From Muricauda sp. SCSIO 64092 (GTDB lineage: Bacteria; Bacteroidota; Bacteroidia; Flavobacteriales; Flavobacteriaceae), in assembly GCF_023016285.1 (NCBI RefSeq), contig NZ_CP095413.1, positions 1,612,001 to 1,676,000 on the forward strand: 64,000 nt of DNA, in the 5' to 3' direction. Positions within the stretch are counted from its first letter, which is position 1. Each line of letters begins with the position of its first letter. The notes beneath the pieces were generated by a model that searched no databases, was not told the DNA's origin, and was given only the letters and a program-made list of their open reading frames with translations. Shown piece after piece: positions 36,067 through 45,123 of the stretch. A program made the translations under genes and the position numbers.

Positions 36067-37122
36067 ATGCAGGAAACAAAATTACGATTTAATAGGCTTT
36101 ACCTCTATTCATTGTTATGCCTCTTCTCCATTGCGCTTATCGCAATTGTTAAGGTGATGATAGGGGATAGTGTCAAGGAGGTTTTACTGCAGACCATCAT
36201 ATTGTTTCCTTTGATGTTCAGCTACATCTATTTGGTCTATACATTGCGTAAAGCGGCGTTTAGGTCAAAGACATATCAAATGATATCGGATGGTAACCGG
36301 TTTGTCAAGGTTTCGTTTTTCGGTGTTTTTGTTTTGGTCAAGGCATTGTTGACAAGTATCCTGTTAAGGTGGGTGGTACTTGTATTATTCGATGATGACG
36401 GAAGTGACACGTTTGACCTTGGATTTTTGGCCATTTTTGCGGCTTCCTTAATGACCATTGTATTCGTTTATACCTTGGAGTCGTTCCTGGAGGGTGAGAT
36501 GGATAAGGTAGCCCTCAAGGAAAGGATGCAGAAATACGAACACGATCGATCATTGTCAAAGTATTTAACATTGAAGAAACAAGTGAACCCTCATTTTCTC
36601 TTCAATAGTTTTAACAGTCTGGCCGGGTTGATATCTTCGGACAGAAAGAACGCGGAGAACTTCTTACAGGAACTATCATCTATTTACCGATATACCCTAA
36701 AACACGAGGACGAAGTTGTCGTAAAGTTGGAAGATGAAGTTAAATTGATACGCTCCTATATGAGATTACAGGATTTCAGACATAAGGGGGCCATAGAACT
36801 TACCATGGAAATTGACCCGCATATGGCGAAATGGTTGCTACCGCCAATGACCTTGGAACTCTTATTGGAGAACGCATTAAAGCATAATGAATTCGAAAAA
36901 GGCAATCCTTTGCACATATCCGTAAGGACCTATGACAAATATGTCGTGGTATCCAATGATTATAGGCCCAAAGCACAAGTGTTTTCTAAAGATTCCCTTG
37001 GTTTGGGCATCAGAAATCTAAAAAGTCAGTATGATTTCATAAGTAATGTAAAGCCCACGTTCCAAGTCATAGATCGAAGGTATATGGCAAAAATACCTTT
37101 AATACAACCGGAATTTGATTAA
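36067..37122 (+). CDS. LytS-like membrane sensor histidine kinase
   Basis: 351 aa. Four membrane helices in residues 12-145 form the sensor. Then comes the his-kinase domain: LKKQVNPHFLFNSFNSLAGL with the phospho-acceptor His176, and ATP-binding segments MTLELLLENALKHN and SLGLGIRNLKSQY. This is the HisKA_7TM/His_kinase (LytS/YehU) type, paired with LytTR regulators. It follows DUF4249 by 13 bp and overlaps its response regulator by 8 bp, so it probably senses the receptor substrate or surface state. Confidence 0.9.
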   Translation: MQETKLRFNRLYLYSLLCLFSIALIAIVKVMIGDSVKEVLLQTIILFPLMFSYIYLVYTLRKAAFRSKTYQMISDGNRFVKVSFFGVFVLVKALLTSILLRWVVLVLFDDDGSDTFDLGFLAIFAASLMTIVFVYTLESFLEGEMDKVALKERMQKYEHDRSLSKYLTLKKQVNPHFLFNSFNSLAGLISSDRKNAENFLQELSSIYRYTLKHEDEVVVKLEDEVKLIRSYMRLQDFRHKGAIELTMEIDPHMAKWLLPPMTLELLLENALKHNEFEKGNPLHISVRTYDKYVVVSNDYRPKAQVFSKDSLGLGIRNLKSQYDFISNVKPTFQVIDRRYMAKIPLIQPEFD

Positions 37123-37861
37123 TTGTATTGTCATAGAGGATGAAGATATAGCGGCACAAAGATTGGTGGGGCAATTGGTGGCAATAGATTCGAATATTGT
37201 GGTTGATGCCATCATATCCACTAAAAAAGATGCTATCGCATATTTATCAAACCATACTCCGGATCTCATTTTTATGGATATCAATTTAACGGACGGTATT
37301 TCCTTTGAGATTTTTGATTTTGTCCATCGATCAATACCGATCATATTTACCACCGCATATTCGGAATATGCCTTAAAGGCTTTTGAGCAGTATAGTATTG
37401 ATTATTTGTTAAAACCAATTAACCCCGAACAATTGATAAGGAGCGTCAACAAGTACAAAACGATAGCGCAAAATTTGGATAATCGATATGATCAATTGGT
37501 GAAATTACTTAAAAGGGAGTATAAGTCCAGATTTTTGATCAAATGGAACAAAAGACTTCTTTCAATCGATGTAGATAGTATAGCCTATTTTTTTTCTGAA
37601 GACAAGCTTACTTTTTTATGCCATTGGGACGGAAACAAATATCCGGTCGGAAATTCCTTAAAAAACTTGGAAATGGTCTTGAATCCCAAACTGTTTTTTA
37701 GGATAAATAAAAAATATCTAATTCGAAGTTCGGCAATAAAGGAAATGTACTACACATCCAAATCGAAGATGAGGGTTGTGTTACAACCCAATAAAGAAAA
37801 TGAGATGATATTTGTGGCTATAGAGAAACTGGGCAAGTTTAAGTCATGGCTTTCAAAATGA
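37115..37861 (+). CDS. LytTR-family response regulator
   Basis: 248 aa. The receiver domain is at about 1-120 with acidic residues EDED at the N-terminus, phospho-acceptor Asp55 in LIFMDINLTDG, the T in FTTAYSEYAL, and KP in DYLLKPI. The LytTR DNA-binding domain is about 145-245 (YFFSEDKLTFLCHWDG, FRINKKYLIRSSAI). The only usable early start is TTG at 37115, inside the kinase gene and overlapping its stop, which suggests translational coupling. It ends the TonB/DUF4249/kinase/regulator operon. Confidence 0.88.
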   Translation: MINCIVIEDEDIAAQRLVGQLVAIDSNIVVDAIISTKKDAIAYLSNHTPDLIFMDINLTDGISFEIFDFVHRSIPIIFTTAYSEYALKAFEQYSIDYLLKPINPEQLIRSVNKYKTIAQNLDNRYDQLVKLLKREYKSRFLIKWNKRLLSIDVDSIAYFFSEDKLTFLCHWDGNKYPVGNSLKNLEMVLNPKLFFRINKKYLIRSSAIKEMYYTSKSKMRVVLQPNKENEMIFVAIEKLGKFKSWLSK

Positions 37862-37982
37862 TCCACTGGTTGGATTTCCATCTTTGGACATAAAGTTTTT
37901 TTGTTTGGACGGCAAAACGCAGAAAAGGGTCGTTATTGCCCAATATTTGATCGTGGCTACGCTCTGAATTCCAGTTAAATCA

Positions 37983-38019
37983 AAACCCCCACCTCCTCTT
38001 TAAGGTGTGGGGCTTTTTC
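37983..38019 (+). terminator. terminator after the LytTR operon
   Basis: CCCCCACCT pairs with AGGTGTGGGG (one bulge) around a short loop, followed by CTTTTTC. It lies 120 bp after the regulator stop. The rest of 37862-38183 has no gene. Confidence 0.55.
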
Positions 38020-38183
38020 ATTTGGACGCTCTTGGAATCCATGCATATTCGAAAGCTTATCCGAGGTCACACCTATATTTTTTCTGAGTTTCGACTTAGG
38101 TAAAATCGACATCGATAGATACTTGCAAATCGATATTGCATACAATAATCTCCGTAACATCTTAAAAATCAGAAGATTTTTTA

Positions 38184-38221
38184 TCAATCATTTAATTTAA
38201 TCAAATGATTTATTATTTTTG
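38184..38221 (+). promoter_or_regulatory. 27-bp shared operator plus -7 box upstream of the GMC oxidoreductase operon
   Basis: The operator (38184-38210) has inverted half-sites AATCATTT and AAATGATT separated by 9 bases. TATTTTTG (38214-38221) follows after 3 bases. It matches the 30804 site with only two differences in 27 bases. Confidence 0.7.
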
Positions 38222-38294
38222 AACAAATCATACTACAGATGATTCCAATCCTTCACCTTGTTGTACTCAATTATGCTTACCCAAAAAAAGAAAG

Positions 38295-40010
38295 ATGAAC
38301 CTTAATCTAAAGAACAAAAAAGAGCACACCTATGACGCCATAGTAATAGGCTCGGGTATAAGCGGGGGCTGGGCCGCCAAAGAATTGACCGAAAAGGGGT
38401 TAAGGACACTCCTGTTGGAAAAGGGACGAGATGTAAAGCACATTGCGGGCTATCCCACGGCCAACAAAAACCCATGGGATTACCCCTATGGGGACAGGAT
38501 CACCATTAAAGAGGGATTGGATTATCAAAAACAGATGCGTACCGGATTCACGGTCACCGAATCCACCAAGCACTGGTGGGTCAAGGACACGGAACACCCC
38601 TACACGGAGGAAAAGCGGTTTGATTGGATAAGAGGATATCATGTGGGGGGTCGTTCCCTAATGTGGGGCCGTCAAAGTTATCGATGGAGCGAGATGGATT
38701 TTGAGGCCAATGGCAAGGAAGGAATCGGTGTGGATTGGCCAATTCGTTACAATGACTTGAAGCCATGGTACGATTATGTGGAACAATTCATTGGGGTAAG
38801 CGGGCAGGTGGAAAATCTACCTCAATTGCCGGACGGCAAATTCATGGCGCCCATGGAATTGAACTGTGTTGAAAAGTACGTAAAGAAGAGAATTGCGGAA
38901 CGGTTGGGCGGAAGAATGCTCACCATTGGCCGTACGGCACATATAACCGATAGTATCACAAAAGGTAGCAGAGGAAAGTGTCAACATAGAAACCTTTGTA
39001 TGCGCGGATGTCCTTTAGGTGCTTATTTTAGCAGTAATTCCTCCACCTTGCCCGCTGCAATTGCGACTGGAAATTTGACCCTTAGGCCTTTTTCCGCGGT
39101 GACCGAAATCCTATATGATAAAGAGACCAAAAAGGGAAAAGGAGTTAGGATTTTGGATACTGAAACCGGTGAGTATCTGGAGTATTACGCCAAGGTCATT
39201 TTTTTAAATGCTTCTACAGTGGGCAGTGCCCAAATATTGATGCAGTCCGCAACAGATATCTGGGAAGGAGGTTTGGGCAGCTCTTCTGGAGAGCTTGGAC
39301 ATAACTTGATGGATCATCATTTTCTTGCCGGGGCCATGGGTATTTTTGATGGTTTCGAGGACACGTATTACAAAGGGCAGCGCCCAAACAGTATTTACAT
39401 CCCGAGGTTTACCAATCTCCCGGGAAAACCAGAAACAAAACGGGATTATTTAAGAGGCTTTGGATACCAAGGTGCGGCTAGCAGAATGGATTGGACACAA
39501 CACATAAAAGAATTGACCATAGGGAAAACAATAAAAGGACTTACCACCGAACCGGGACCCTGGAAAATGGGAATTATTGCATTTGGGGAAACCTTGCCCG
39601 ATTACAATAATCGTATGATCTTGAACAGGGACCTTCTGGATGTGAACGGTTTGCCAACGGTAACTTTTGATGTGGAATGGAAGGAGAACGAGAAGAAGAT
39701 GCGGAAAGATATGGTAAATGCAGCTGTTGAAATGCTTGAAGTCTCCGACTTCAAAGTTGTTATGCCCATTGACATGCCCAGCTTTCCAGGGCAGGGTATA
39801 CATGAAATGGGCACTTCGCGTATGGGGCGTGATCCACGAACGTCAGTGTTGAACAAATGGAACCAAATATGGGATGCACCCAATGTTTTTGTCACTGATG
39901 GTTCGGCGATGACATCCTCTGCCTGTCAGAACCCATCTTTGACTTATATGGCCATAACTGCAAGAGCTGCCGATTTTGCGGTAGAAAATCTTAAAAAACA
40001 AAATCTCTAG
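38295..40010 (+). CDS. GMC-family oxidoreductase (flavoprotein subunit)
   Basis: 571 aa. The FAD-binding N-terminus is DAIVIGSGISGGWAAKEL; other GMC segments are HVGGRSLMWGRQSYRWS, FLNASTVGSAQILMQS and, near the C-terminus, HEMGTSRMG and VTDGSAMTSSACQNPSL with the catalytic His region. The downstream gene is a gluconate-2-dehydrogenase subunit 3, so together they form a sugar or sugar-acid dehydrogenase. The substrate is unknown. A cysteine-rich segment, RNLCMRGCPLGAYFSSN, is typical of this group. The gene is intact. Confidence 0.92.
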   Translation: MNLNLKNKKEHTYDAIVIGSGISGGWAAKELTEKGLRTLLLEKGRDVKHIAGYPTANKNPWDYPYGDRITIKEGLDYQKQMRTGFTVTESTKHWWVKDTEHPYTEEKRFDWIRGYHVGGRSLMWGRQSYRWSEMDFEANGKEGIGVDWPIRYNDLKPWYDYVEQFIGVSGQVENLPQLPDGKFMAPMELNCVEKYVKKRIAERLGGRMLTIGRTAHITDSITKGSRGKCQHRNLCMRGCPLGAYFSSNSSTLPAAIATGNLTLRPFSAVTEILYDKETKKGKGVRILDTETGEYLEYYAKVIFLNASTVGSAQILMQSATDIWEGGLGSSSGELGHNLMDHHFLAGAMGIFDGFEDTYYKGQRPNSIYIPRFTNLPGKPETKRDYLRGFGYQGAASRMDWTQHIKELTIGKTIKGLTTEPGPWKMGIIAFGETLPDYNNRMILNRDLLDVNGLPTVTFDVEWKENEKKMRKDMVNAAVEMLEVSDFKVVMPIDMPSFPGQGIHEMGTSRMGRDPRTSVLNKWNQIWDAPNVFVTDGSAMTSSACQNPSLTYMAITARAADFAVENLKKQNL

Positions 40011-40019
40011 TTTAAAATC

Positions 40020-40595
40020 ATGGATAGAAGATTGGCCATAAAGAAAACTGGTGCGCTATTTGGTACGGGATGGGCAATGATATCAACCACTTCTTTGTTG
40101 CATAGTTGTGTTTGGGACAAGAAAGAAGCGTTAAGTTGGGTGCCCCAATTTCTTGATGATAAACATGCATTGATGGTAAAGCAGATTACACATGTATTGA
40201 TTCCAGATCCAGAAGTTCCTGAAAACATAAAAAATACAATTCCACAACGCTTGGATGTAATATTGCAGGAATACACCCAAAAAGAAGCTCAAAATAGTTT
40301 TATTGAGGGGATGGTTGAAATGGAAAAACGAAGTTTGGAATCTATAGGCAAGGAATTTTTAAATGCCAACTTGGAGGAAAAAACAAAATTTTTAAAGGAA
40401 GAGGAAAAAAAATTTGTGGCCTCGGATACCCCAACAATTTATGGGAGCTTGAAGCAAATGATTTTTGAGACCTTCTTTCAAACAGAATATGCCGTAACAC
40501 AGTTACTATATTTTGATGCACTTCCTGGTGGTTATGAGGGTTGTGTTCCCTTTGAAGAAATAGGACGAATACAACATAGTAACGATATCTATTAA
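40020..40595 (+). CDS. gluconate 2-dehydrogenase subunit 3 family protein
   Basis: 191 aa. A Tat-like N-terminus (MDRRLAIKKTGALFGTGWAM) is followed by the subunit 3 domain: HALMVKQITHVLIPDPEVP, then QLLYFDALPGGYEGCVPFEE, the family hallmark. It should be the small subunit that assists export and electron transfer of the flavoprotein encoded 9 bp upstream. It is located in the periplasm or at the outer side of the inner membrane. Confidence 0.88.
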   Translation: MDRRLAIKKTGALFGTGWAMISTTSLLHSCVWDKKEALSWVPQFLDDKHALMVKQITHVLIPDPEVPENIKNTIPQRLDVILQEYTQKEAQNSFIEGMVEMEKRSLESIGKEFLNANLEEKTKFLKEEEKKFVASDTPTIYGSLKQMIFETFFQTEYAVTQLLYFDALPGGYEGCVPFEEIGRIQHSNDIY

Positions 40596-40614
40596 ACCAA
40601 TTAATCCCTAAATT

Positions 40615-41583
40615 ATGAATAGACGAAATGCAATAAAAAATACGCTTTTGGGAGCAGGGGGCCTTTCTTTGCTCCGTAGCTTTTCCACTATGGACAGGTT
40701 GCTCGGTCCTGTTGGGAATTTTAATGTGGGTATTCAATTGTTTACAATTCCAGGACTTGTAGATAAAGATTTGAGCGGGACCCTTGAAACCCTAGGTGAA
40801 ATTGGGTATAGGGAAATAGAGTTTTATGGGCCATATCCCTTCAGTGCAGAAATAGCCCAAAAACAATGGGCCGGGATGAAAAAAATGCTCAACCTTCAAA
40901 ATGATGCATTTTTTGGACTATCGGCAAAAGAGACCTCCAGAGTGCTCAATCGCAACAATTTGGAATGCCCCTCCATGCATACGGATATTATAACCTTACG
41001 CACAAACATGGATAGCCTTTTAAAAGGTGTTTCCATATTTGAGCCCAAATATCTTGTGTTACCGGCCATAATTGACATCAACGCCCGAAAGGACAAGGAA
41101 GCCTATTTGAGGTTGGCTGAGGAATTCAATGGTTTTGGTCGAAAAATGAGTGGCTACGGAATGAAATTTGTCTACCACAATCATGGGTATGAGCATGCCA
41201 ATTTGGATGGGGAAATGGGCCTGGATATACTAATAAAAAACACTGATCCGAAATACGTTCAGTTCGAACTTGATATTTTTTGGATGAAGGCAGCTGGGGC
41301 AGAACCTATAGATTATTTAAAAAAATATCCCGAAAGGTTTAAAATGTTGCACCTTAAAGATGCCTCCGAGGAATTTAGGTTTTCTGGCGATGGAGGGACT
41401 CCAGATCAATGGATGGCCGGTTTTCCAAAGATGGCGGATCCCGGTGACGGAATACTGGATATACAGGGTATAATCTTAGAAGGTCAAAATAGTGGTGTCA
41501 ATCATTTCTTTTTGGAGCGCGATTTGGCCCCAAATCCAATGGACACTTTGACTAATTCCTATAAAAACCTTATTGCAATGTAA
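40615..41583 (+). CDS. sugar phosphate isomerase/epimerase (xylose isomerase-like TIM barrel)
   Basis: 322 aa. The N-terminus has an RR motif (MNRRNAIKNTLLGAGGLSLL), a Tat-like signal. The TIM barrel shows GVKFVYHNH-like VYHNHGYEH, the segment YVQFELDIFWM and MLHLKDASEE, metal-binding positions in this family. It is a probable 3-keto-sugar or inositol-type isomerase/epimerase. It completes the GMC-subunit 3-isomerase operon (19-bp gap), all three suited to periplasmic sugar oxidation. Confidence 0.85.
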   Translation: MNRRNAIKNTLLGAGGLSLLRSFSTMDRLLGPVGNFNVGIQLFTIPGLVDKDLSGTLETLGEIGYREIEFYGPYPFSAEIAQKQWAGMKKMLNLQNDAFFGLSAKETSRVLNRNNLECPSMHTDIITLRTNMDSLLKGVSIFEPKYLVLPAIIDINARKDKEAYLRLAEEFNGFGRKMSGYGMKFVYHNHGYEHANLDGEMGLDILIKNTDPKYVQFELDIFWMKAAGAEPIDYLKKYPERFKMLHLKDASEEFRFSGDGGTPDQWMAGFPKMADPGDGILDIQGIILEGQNSGVNHFFLERDLAPNPMDTLTNSYKNLIAM

Positions 41584-41749
41584 TGATGTTTACATACCTG
41601 CACCCCAAAGCCATTACTTCTTAACAGTACCGTTTTGATACATTAAATCAGTTTTTGTATTGGCACAGTACATTTTTAATTTTATTCTACTTATAAACGA
41701 ATTAACTACAAGCCGTAAAATAAAACCCAACCCACAACTTAGAAAGTTT

Positions 41750-42199
41750 ATGAAACCTTATGACGAGGAGATGCAAAAGTTGACACTTCAATTACGGGAC
41801 TTCATCACGAATCTGGTGCCTCAGGCCAACGAGTTGATTTGGGACAATTATAATGCCGTTGCACTCGCTTACTCTAAATCGGAAAAACTTAAAGATGCAT
41901 TTTGTCACATAGCCCTTTATTCAAAATACGTGAATTTTGGATTTAATCGTGGAGCAGAATTGACAAAAACAAATGTCAAACTAAACGGAAAAGGAAAATT
42001 GATTAGGCACATTTCAGTGAAAGACCTCCAATCATTCCCTAAACACGAAATAGAAAAGATGATTTGGGAGGCTGTTGGAATTTCGGAAAATATGAATAGT
42101 GAATTGATCAACCCACACCATACACCAAAAAGTATCGTAATGTCCACTTCCGAAAAGAAAACAAGACCGACAAAAAAGCCTGCAGCTAAATGCAGCTAA
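41750..42199 (+). CDS. DUF1801 (YdhG-like) domain-containing protein
   Basis: 149 aa from the ATG at 41750 (MKPYDEEMQKLTLQLRDFI); a longer frame begins at 41660 but the added 30 residues do not fit the family. The core is LVPQANELIWDNYNAVALAYS, FCHIALYSKYVNFGFNRGAEL and a lysine-rich tail (SEKKTRPTKKPAAKCS). DUF1801 proteins are cytosolic with unproven function. A 10-bp tandem duplication (TGCAGCTAAA twice, around 42180-42199) creates the present stop codon and the last residues. Confidence 0.8.
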   Translation: MKPYDEEMQKLTLQLRDFITNLVPQANELIWDNYNAVALAYSKSEKLKDAFCHIALYSKYVNFGFNRGAELTKTNVKLNGKGKLIRHISVKDLQSFPKHEIEKMIWEAVGISENMNSELINPHHTPKSIVMSTSEKKTRPTKKPAAKCS

Positions 42200-42397
42200 A
42201 TTAGGATGGCCATAGCCCATAGCTTCCCTCCACCAAGAAGGAATATTTGCTACCTTCAGGAAAATTTAACTCAAAACAAGAAGGCCAATTTCACATATGT
42301 CTTGGCTCGTTTAATAATCCCCTGGCCAACGCTGTTCGTCACCAAGTGTTGGACCGTTACGAAATCATAACCGGGCCGTTGGCTATAATTAACAGAA

Positions 42398-43132
42398 GTG
42401 AAGGAATTACTTAAAAAATACGTTGAAGCCAGTAACCAATATGTTGATAAGGAAAAATTCAACAAGGATGTTATTGGAATAATAGTATCCGGTTCGATCC
42501 AAAACTCATCCCTTGACAAAAACTCAGATATTGATATATATGTAGTTTTAGACCCAAAATGTAATTACAGGGAAAGAGGTAACCTATTCATAAACAATGT
42601 TGAGATTGAATACTTTAAAAACCCTCCTGCACAAATCGAGAGTTACTTCGAGAAAGAGGATAAAAATCCCCATACAGCGCACATGCTGGCGTCCGGAAAA
42701 GTAGTCTACAGTGAATCCACAATAGTTGATGAATTGATGTCAAAGGCCAAATCCATAATGGCCAGGAGGCCGGATAAACTAAAAGGTACTGAGATTGAGT
42801 TGGAGAAATATGTTATTGATGATTATTACAAAGACTTGGAAGATGCTTTACTAAATAAGGACTTTATCGGAGTTAAAATTATTAGGGCTAAAATCATAAA
42901 CAGAAGCATAGATATTTTCTGTAGGGTCAATCAAGTAAGAAGAGAAAAGGACAAAAGGTTATGTAAGCAATTGGGAGCATTGGATTCTAATTTTAAGCAA
43001 TTAATTGAAAAAACGTTAAATGAAAATTGGAATACGATGACATCAATAGGGAAATTAAGAACTACAATAGAAGAATTACTGGGAGGACGAAGGTCTTCCC
43101 AGTGGAAGATAAGAAGTCATTTGGATTTGTAG
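42398..43132 (+). CDS. nucleotidyltransferase-domain protein
   Basis: 244 aa starting at a GTG (42398). The Pol-beta-type core is IIVSGSIQNSSLDKNSDIDIYV, with the GS and D-x-D metal-binding pair, and a later acidic position in NVEIEYFK. The C-terminal half is helical, as in aminoglycoside nucleotidyltransferases and MNT-like proteins. It transfers a nucleotide to a small molecule or protein; the target is unknown. It could be an antitoxin-like or resistance enzyme. No HEPN partner is adjacent. Confidence 0.8.
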   Translation: MKELLKKYVEASNQYVDKEKFNKDVIGIIVSGSIQNSSLDKNSDIDIYVVLDPKCNYRERGNLFINNVEIEYFKNPPAQIESYFEKEDKNPHTAHMLASGKVVYSESTIVDELMSKAKSIMARRPDKLKGTEIELEKYVIDDYYKDLEDALLNKDFIGVKIIRAKIINRSIDIFCRVNQVRREKDKRLCKQLGALDSNFKQLIEKTLNENWNTMTSIGKLRTTIEELLGGRRSSQWKIRSHLDL

Positions 43133-43369
43133 TAAAACTGCGGTCAACCACGTGTCCTATAATTCATTGTGGTTTGTGCCACACCAAAATATCGGTGAAA
43201 ATAGAGCGCTTGGATTTTGTACGGACGATTTCCTTAGTTTTTATATCATATTTACAAATCAAATAATTCTTACTACTCGCTGGAATTTTGTATGGATTTT
43301 GACTTAACATCTAAATGGTTGGATATCAATTTAGAGTAAGGCTAAGAAGGGTATTGAGGGAATTGGGAT

Positions 43370-43407
43370 TCAATCGTTTGGTCAAACTAAATGATTTATT
43401 ATATTTC
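43370..43407 (+). promoter_or_regulatory. 27-bp shared operator plus -7 box upstream of TetR
   Basis: The operator (43370-43396) has half-sites TCAATCGTTT and AAATGATT, and its centre is GTTTG-GT-CAAAC, perfectly symmetric. TATATTTC (43400-43407) follows after 3 bases. It is the third copy of the 30804/38184 element and suggests autoregulation. Confidence 0.65.
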
Positions 43408-43427
43408 ACTAAATCAAGATGTATATA

Positions 43428-44030
43428 ATGAACGTTACGGAAGAAAAAATAAAGCAGGTCGCCATTGAGATTTTTTCGAAAAAAGGATTTGCTGCCACCA
43501 AAACGCGAGACATAGCAAGTGCCGCGAATGTTAATATTTCCACATTGCACTACTATTATCGGAATAAGGATACTATTTATAAGGTAGTTGCCGATGAGGT
43601 CTTTCACCAGTTCAACCAAATGGTTGAAACAATCAATACAAGCGATCTAACTTTCAAAGAAAGAATCAGACAGTTCGTATTCGAGTTCACCGATTTATGT
43701 ATAAAAAATCCACATTTTCCTTCTTTCCTTGTTTTTGAATCACAACGAAATCCGGAGAAGATTTTTGACAAGGTTGATTTTAAGGCCATGGACAATACCA
43801 TTGAGAGGGAGCTCAATGAACTTATAGCCAAAAAGATAATTCGTCCAATTTCCTATCCAGACTATGCGCTTAATATTAGTGGATTGGTCTGCTTTCCATT
43901 TATTAACAAGCACATGCTCCAACGAAACAACGGCCTCACAAACGCGGATTTCAATGACCTTGTGGAGAACAGGAAAGAATTGGTAGCAGATATGATTATC
44001 GATTATCTATATTTAAAAGAGAAGGGATGA
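43428..44030 (+). CDS. TetR/AcrR family regulator
   Basis: About 200 aa. The N-terminal HTH is AIEIFSKKGFAATKTRDIAS with recognition helix VNISTLHYYYRNKDTIYKVV. The C-terminal ligand-binding helices are poorly conserved, as usual. I chose MNVTEEKIKQ at 43428; an in-frame ATG at 43419 adds three residues. Its own promoter carries the same operator as the promoters at 30.8 and 38.2 kb, so it is the best candidate for the shared regulator. The ligand is unknown. Confidence 0.88.
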   Translation: MNVTEEKIKQVAIEIFSKKGFAATKTRDIASAANVNISTLHYYYRNKDTIYKVVADEVFHQFNQMVETINTSDLTFKERIRQFVFEFTDLCIKNPHFPSFLVFESQRNPEKIFDKVDFKAMDNTIERELNELIAKKIIRPISYPDYALNISGLVCFPFINKHMLQRNNGLTNADFNDLVENRKELVADMIIDYLYLKEKG

Positions 44031-44465
44031 GCCTAAAAGGTATATTCGAAAAAGAGGGTAATTGTCAATATGCTACCAAGAGTATGTAGCTCGTGTAAAC
44101 CAAAAGCCTCCAGCAATAATGGATTCCCTTTCCAGTTTGACCTTCACGACGTTTTGTATTTTAATATAATCAAAACGGAAATAAACTGTGGTGGGCATCT
44201 AACGACCATACTTGTACAACATCCGTTTTATGAGGCTCCAGAACGACCAATGACCATAGTCCATTATTGAGTCCCATTCCCGTGTTTTTTAGTAATATGG
44301 GAGATTGAGTTTTTTGTTCAACGTACCCAACACTGGTTAATGAGTTGCTCAAACCTAGGGGTTTGACAGCGTACGTTTGGCCTTTCTGGAGAGGGAATGT
44401 TTAAGGACTGTTTTTTAGGGTAGATTATGTTCATGCTTTAATCGCCCAATTATTACAACCATCTT
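44031..44465. other. gene-free stretch with possible gene remnant
   Basis: 435 bp between the two TetR genes. The minus strand of 44170-44352 has a 60-codon open frame whose middle, LLKNTGMGLNNGLWSLVVLE, looks protein-like, but neighbouring frames are broken. I could not assign it; it may be a remnant. A small hairpin CAAACC-TAGG-GGTTTG lies at 44350-44365. Confidence 0.35.
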
Positions 44466-45095
44466 TTATTGAATTACCATAAAATCAATATCCGTAGTGC
44501 CACTGGTATTGATCATTCTTAGTCCCTCAATGGAAACCAATCTGTGCAAGAACAATGAACTTAAAAATCGCAATACATTTTTGTTGTCTTCAGAATAGTT
44601 TAAGGGAACATCAAAAAAAACAATTTTTAGAACATCATTAAACGCATAACAGAACTCCTTGGCATTCAAATCTTTTTTGTACATGCCTTCTTGTTTTCCC
44701 CTCTTGATATTTTCTATGACAAAAGGGATGACCATGGTATTTATGTATTTAATTACCTCAATAAAAATTGCCGAATGGTACTTTTTCAACTCTTTGATAA
44801 AAGATAGTGATATTCCTTCTGAAAGCCCTTTCACATGGATAAAAAAGGAGGTTAACTCCTCTATTGCATTTTTTTTCATCGTTCGGGTTTCCCATATGGT
44901 ATCTTGAAGTTCTTGCACTATTTCTTCAAGGATGTTATGCAACAATTGGTCTTTGTTTGCAAAGTATTTATAAATCGTTGCTTTTGATACCCCGCATTTT
45001 TCGGCAATATCGTCCATGGTAATATTTCTTACACCATATTTAAAAAATAACGCTTTGGACCTTTCCATGATCAGTTCCTTTTTAGTTGCCTCCAT
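44466..45095 (-). CDS. TetR/AcrR family regulator of the RND efflux operon
   Basis: 209 aa. The HTH is ALFFKYGVRNITMDDIAEKC with GVSKATIYKYFANKDQLLHN. It is the last gene of the minus-strand efflux run (fusion protein-pump-TolC-TetR), 28 bp after the TolC stop, and most likely represses the operon until a toxic ligand is present. The ligand-binding domain has no identifiable specificity. Confidence 0.88.
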   Translation of the reverse strand: MEATKKELIMERSKALFFKYGVRNITMDDIAEKCGVSKATIYKYFANKDQLLHNILEEIVQELQDTIWETRTMKKNAIEELTSFFIHVKGLSEGISLSFIKELKKYHSAIFIEVIKYINTMVIPFVIENIKRGKQEGMYKKDLNAKEFCYAFNDVLKIVFFDVPLNYSEDNKNVLRFLSSLFLHRLVSIEGLRMINTSGTTDIDFMVIQ

Positions 45096-45123
45096 GAGAA
45101 GATAAAATAGATGGGTTTGCCTT

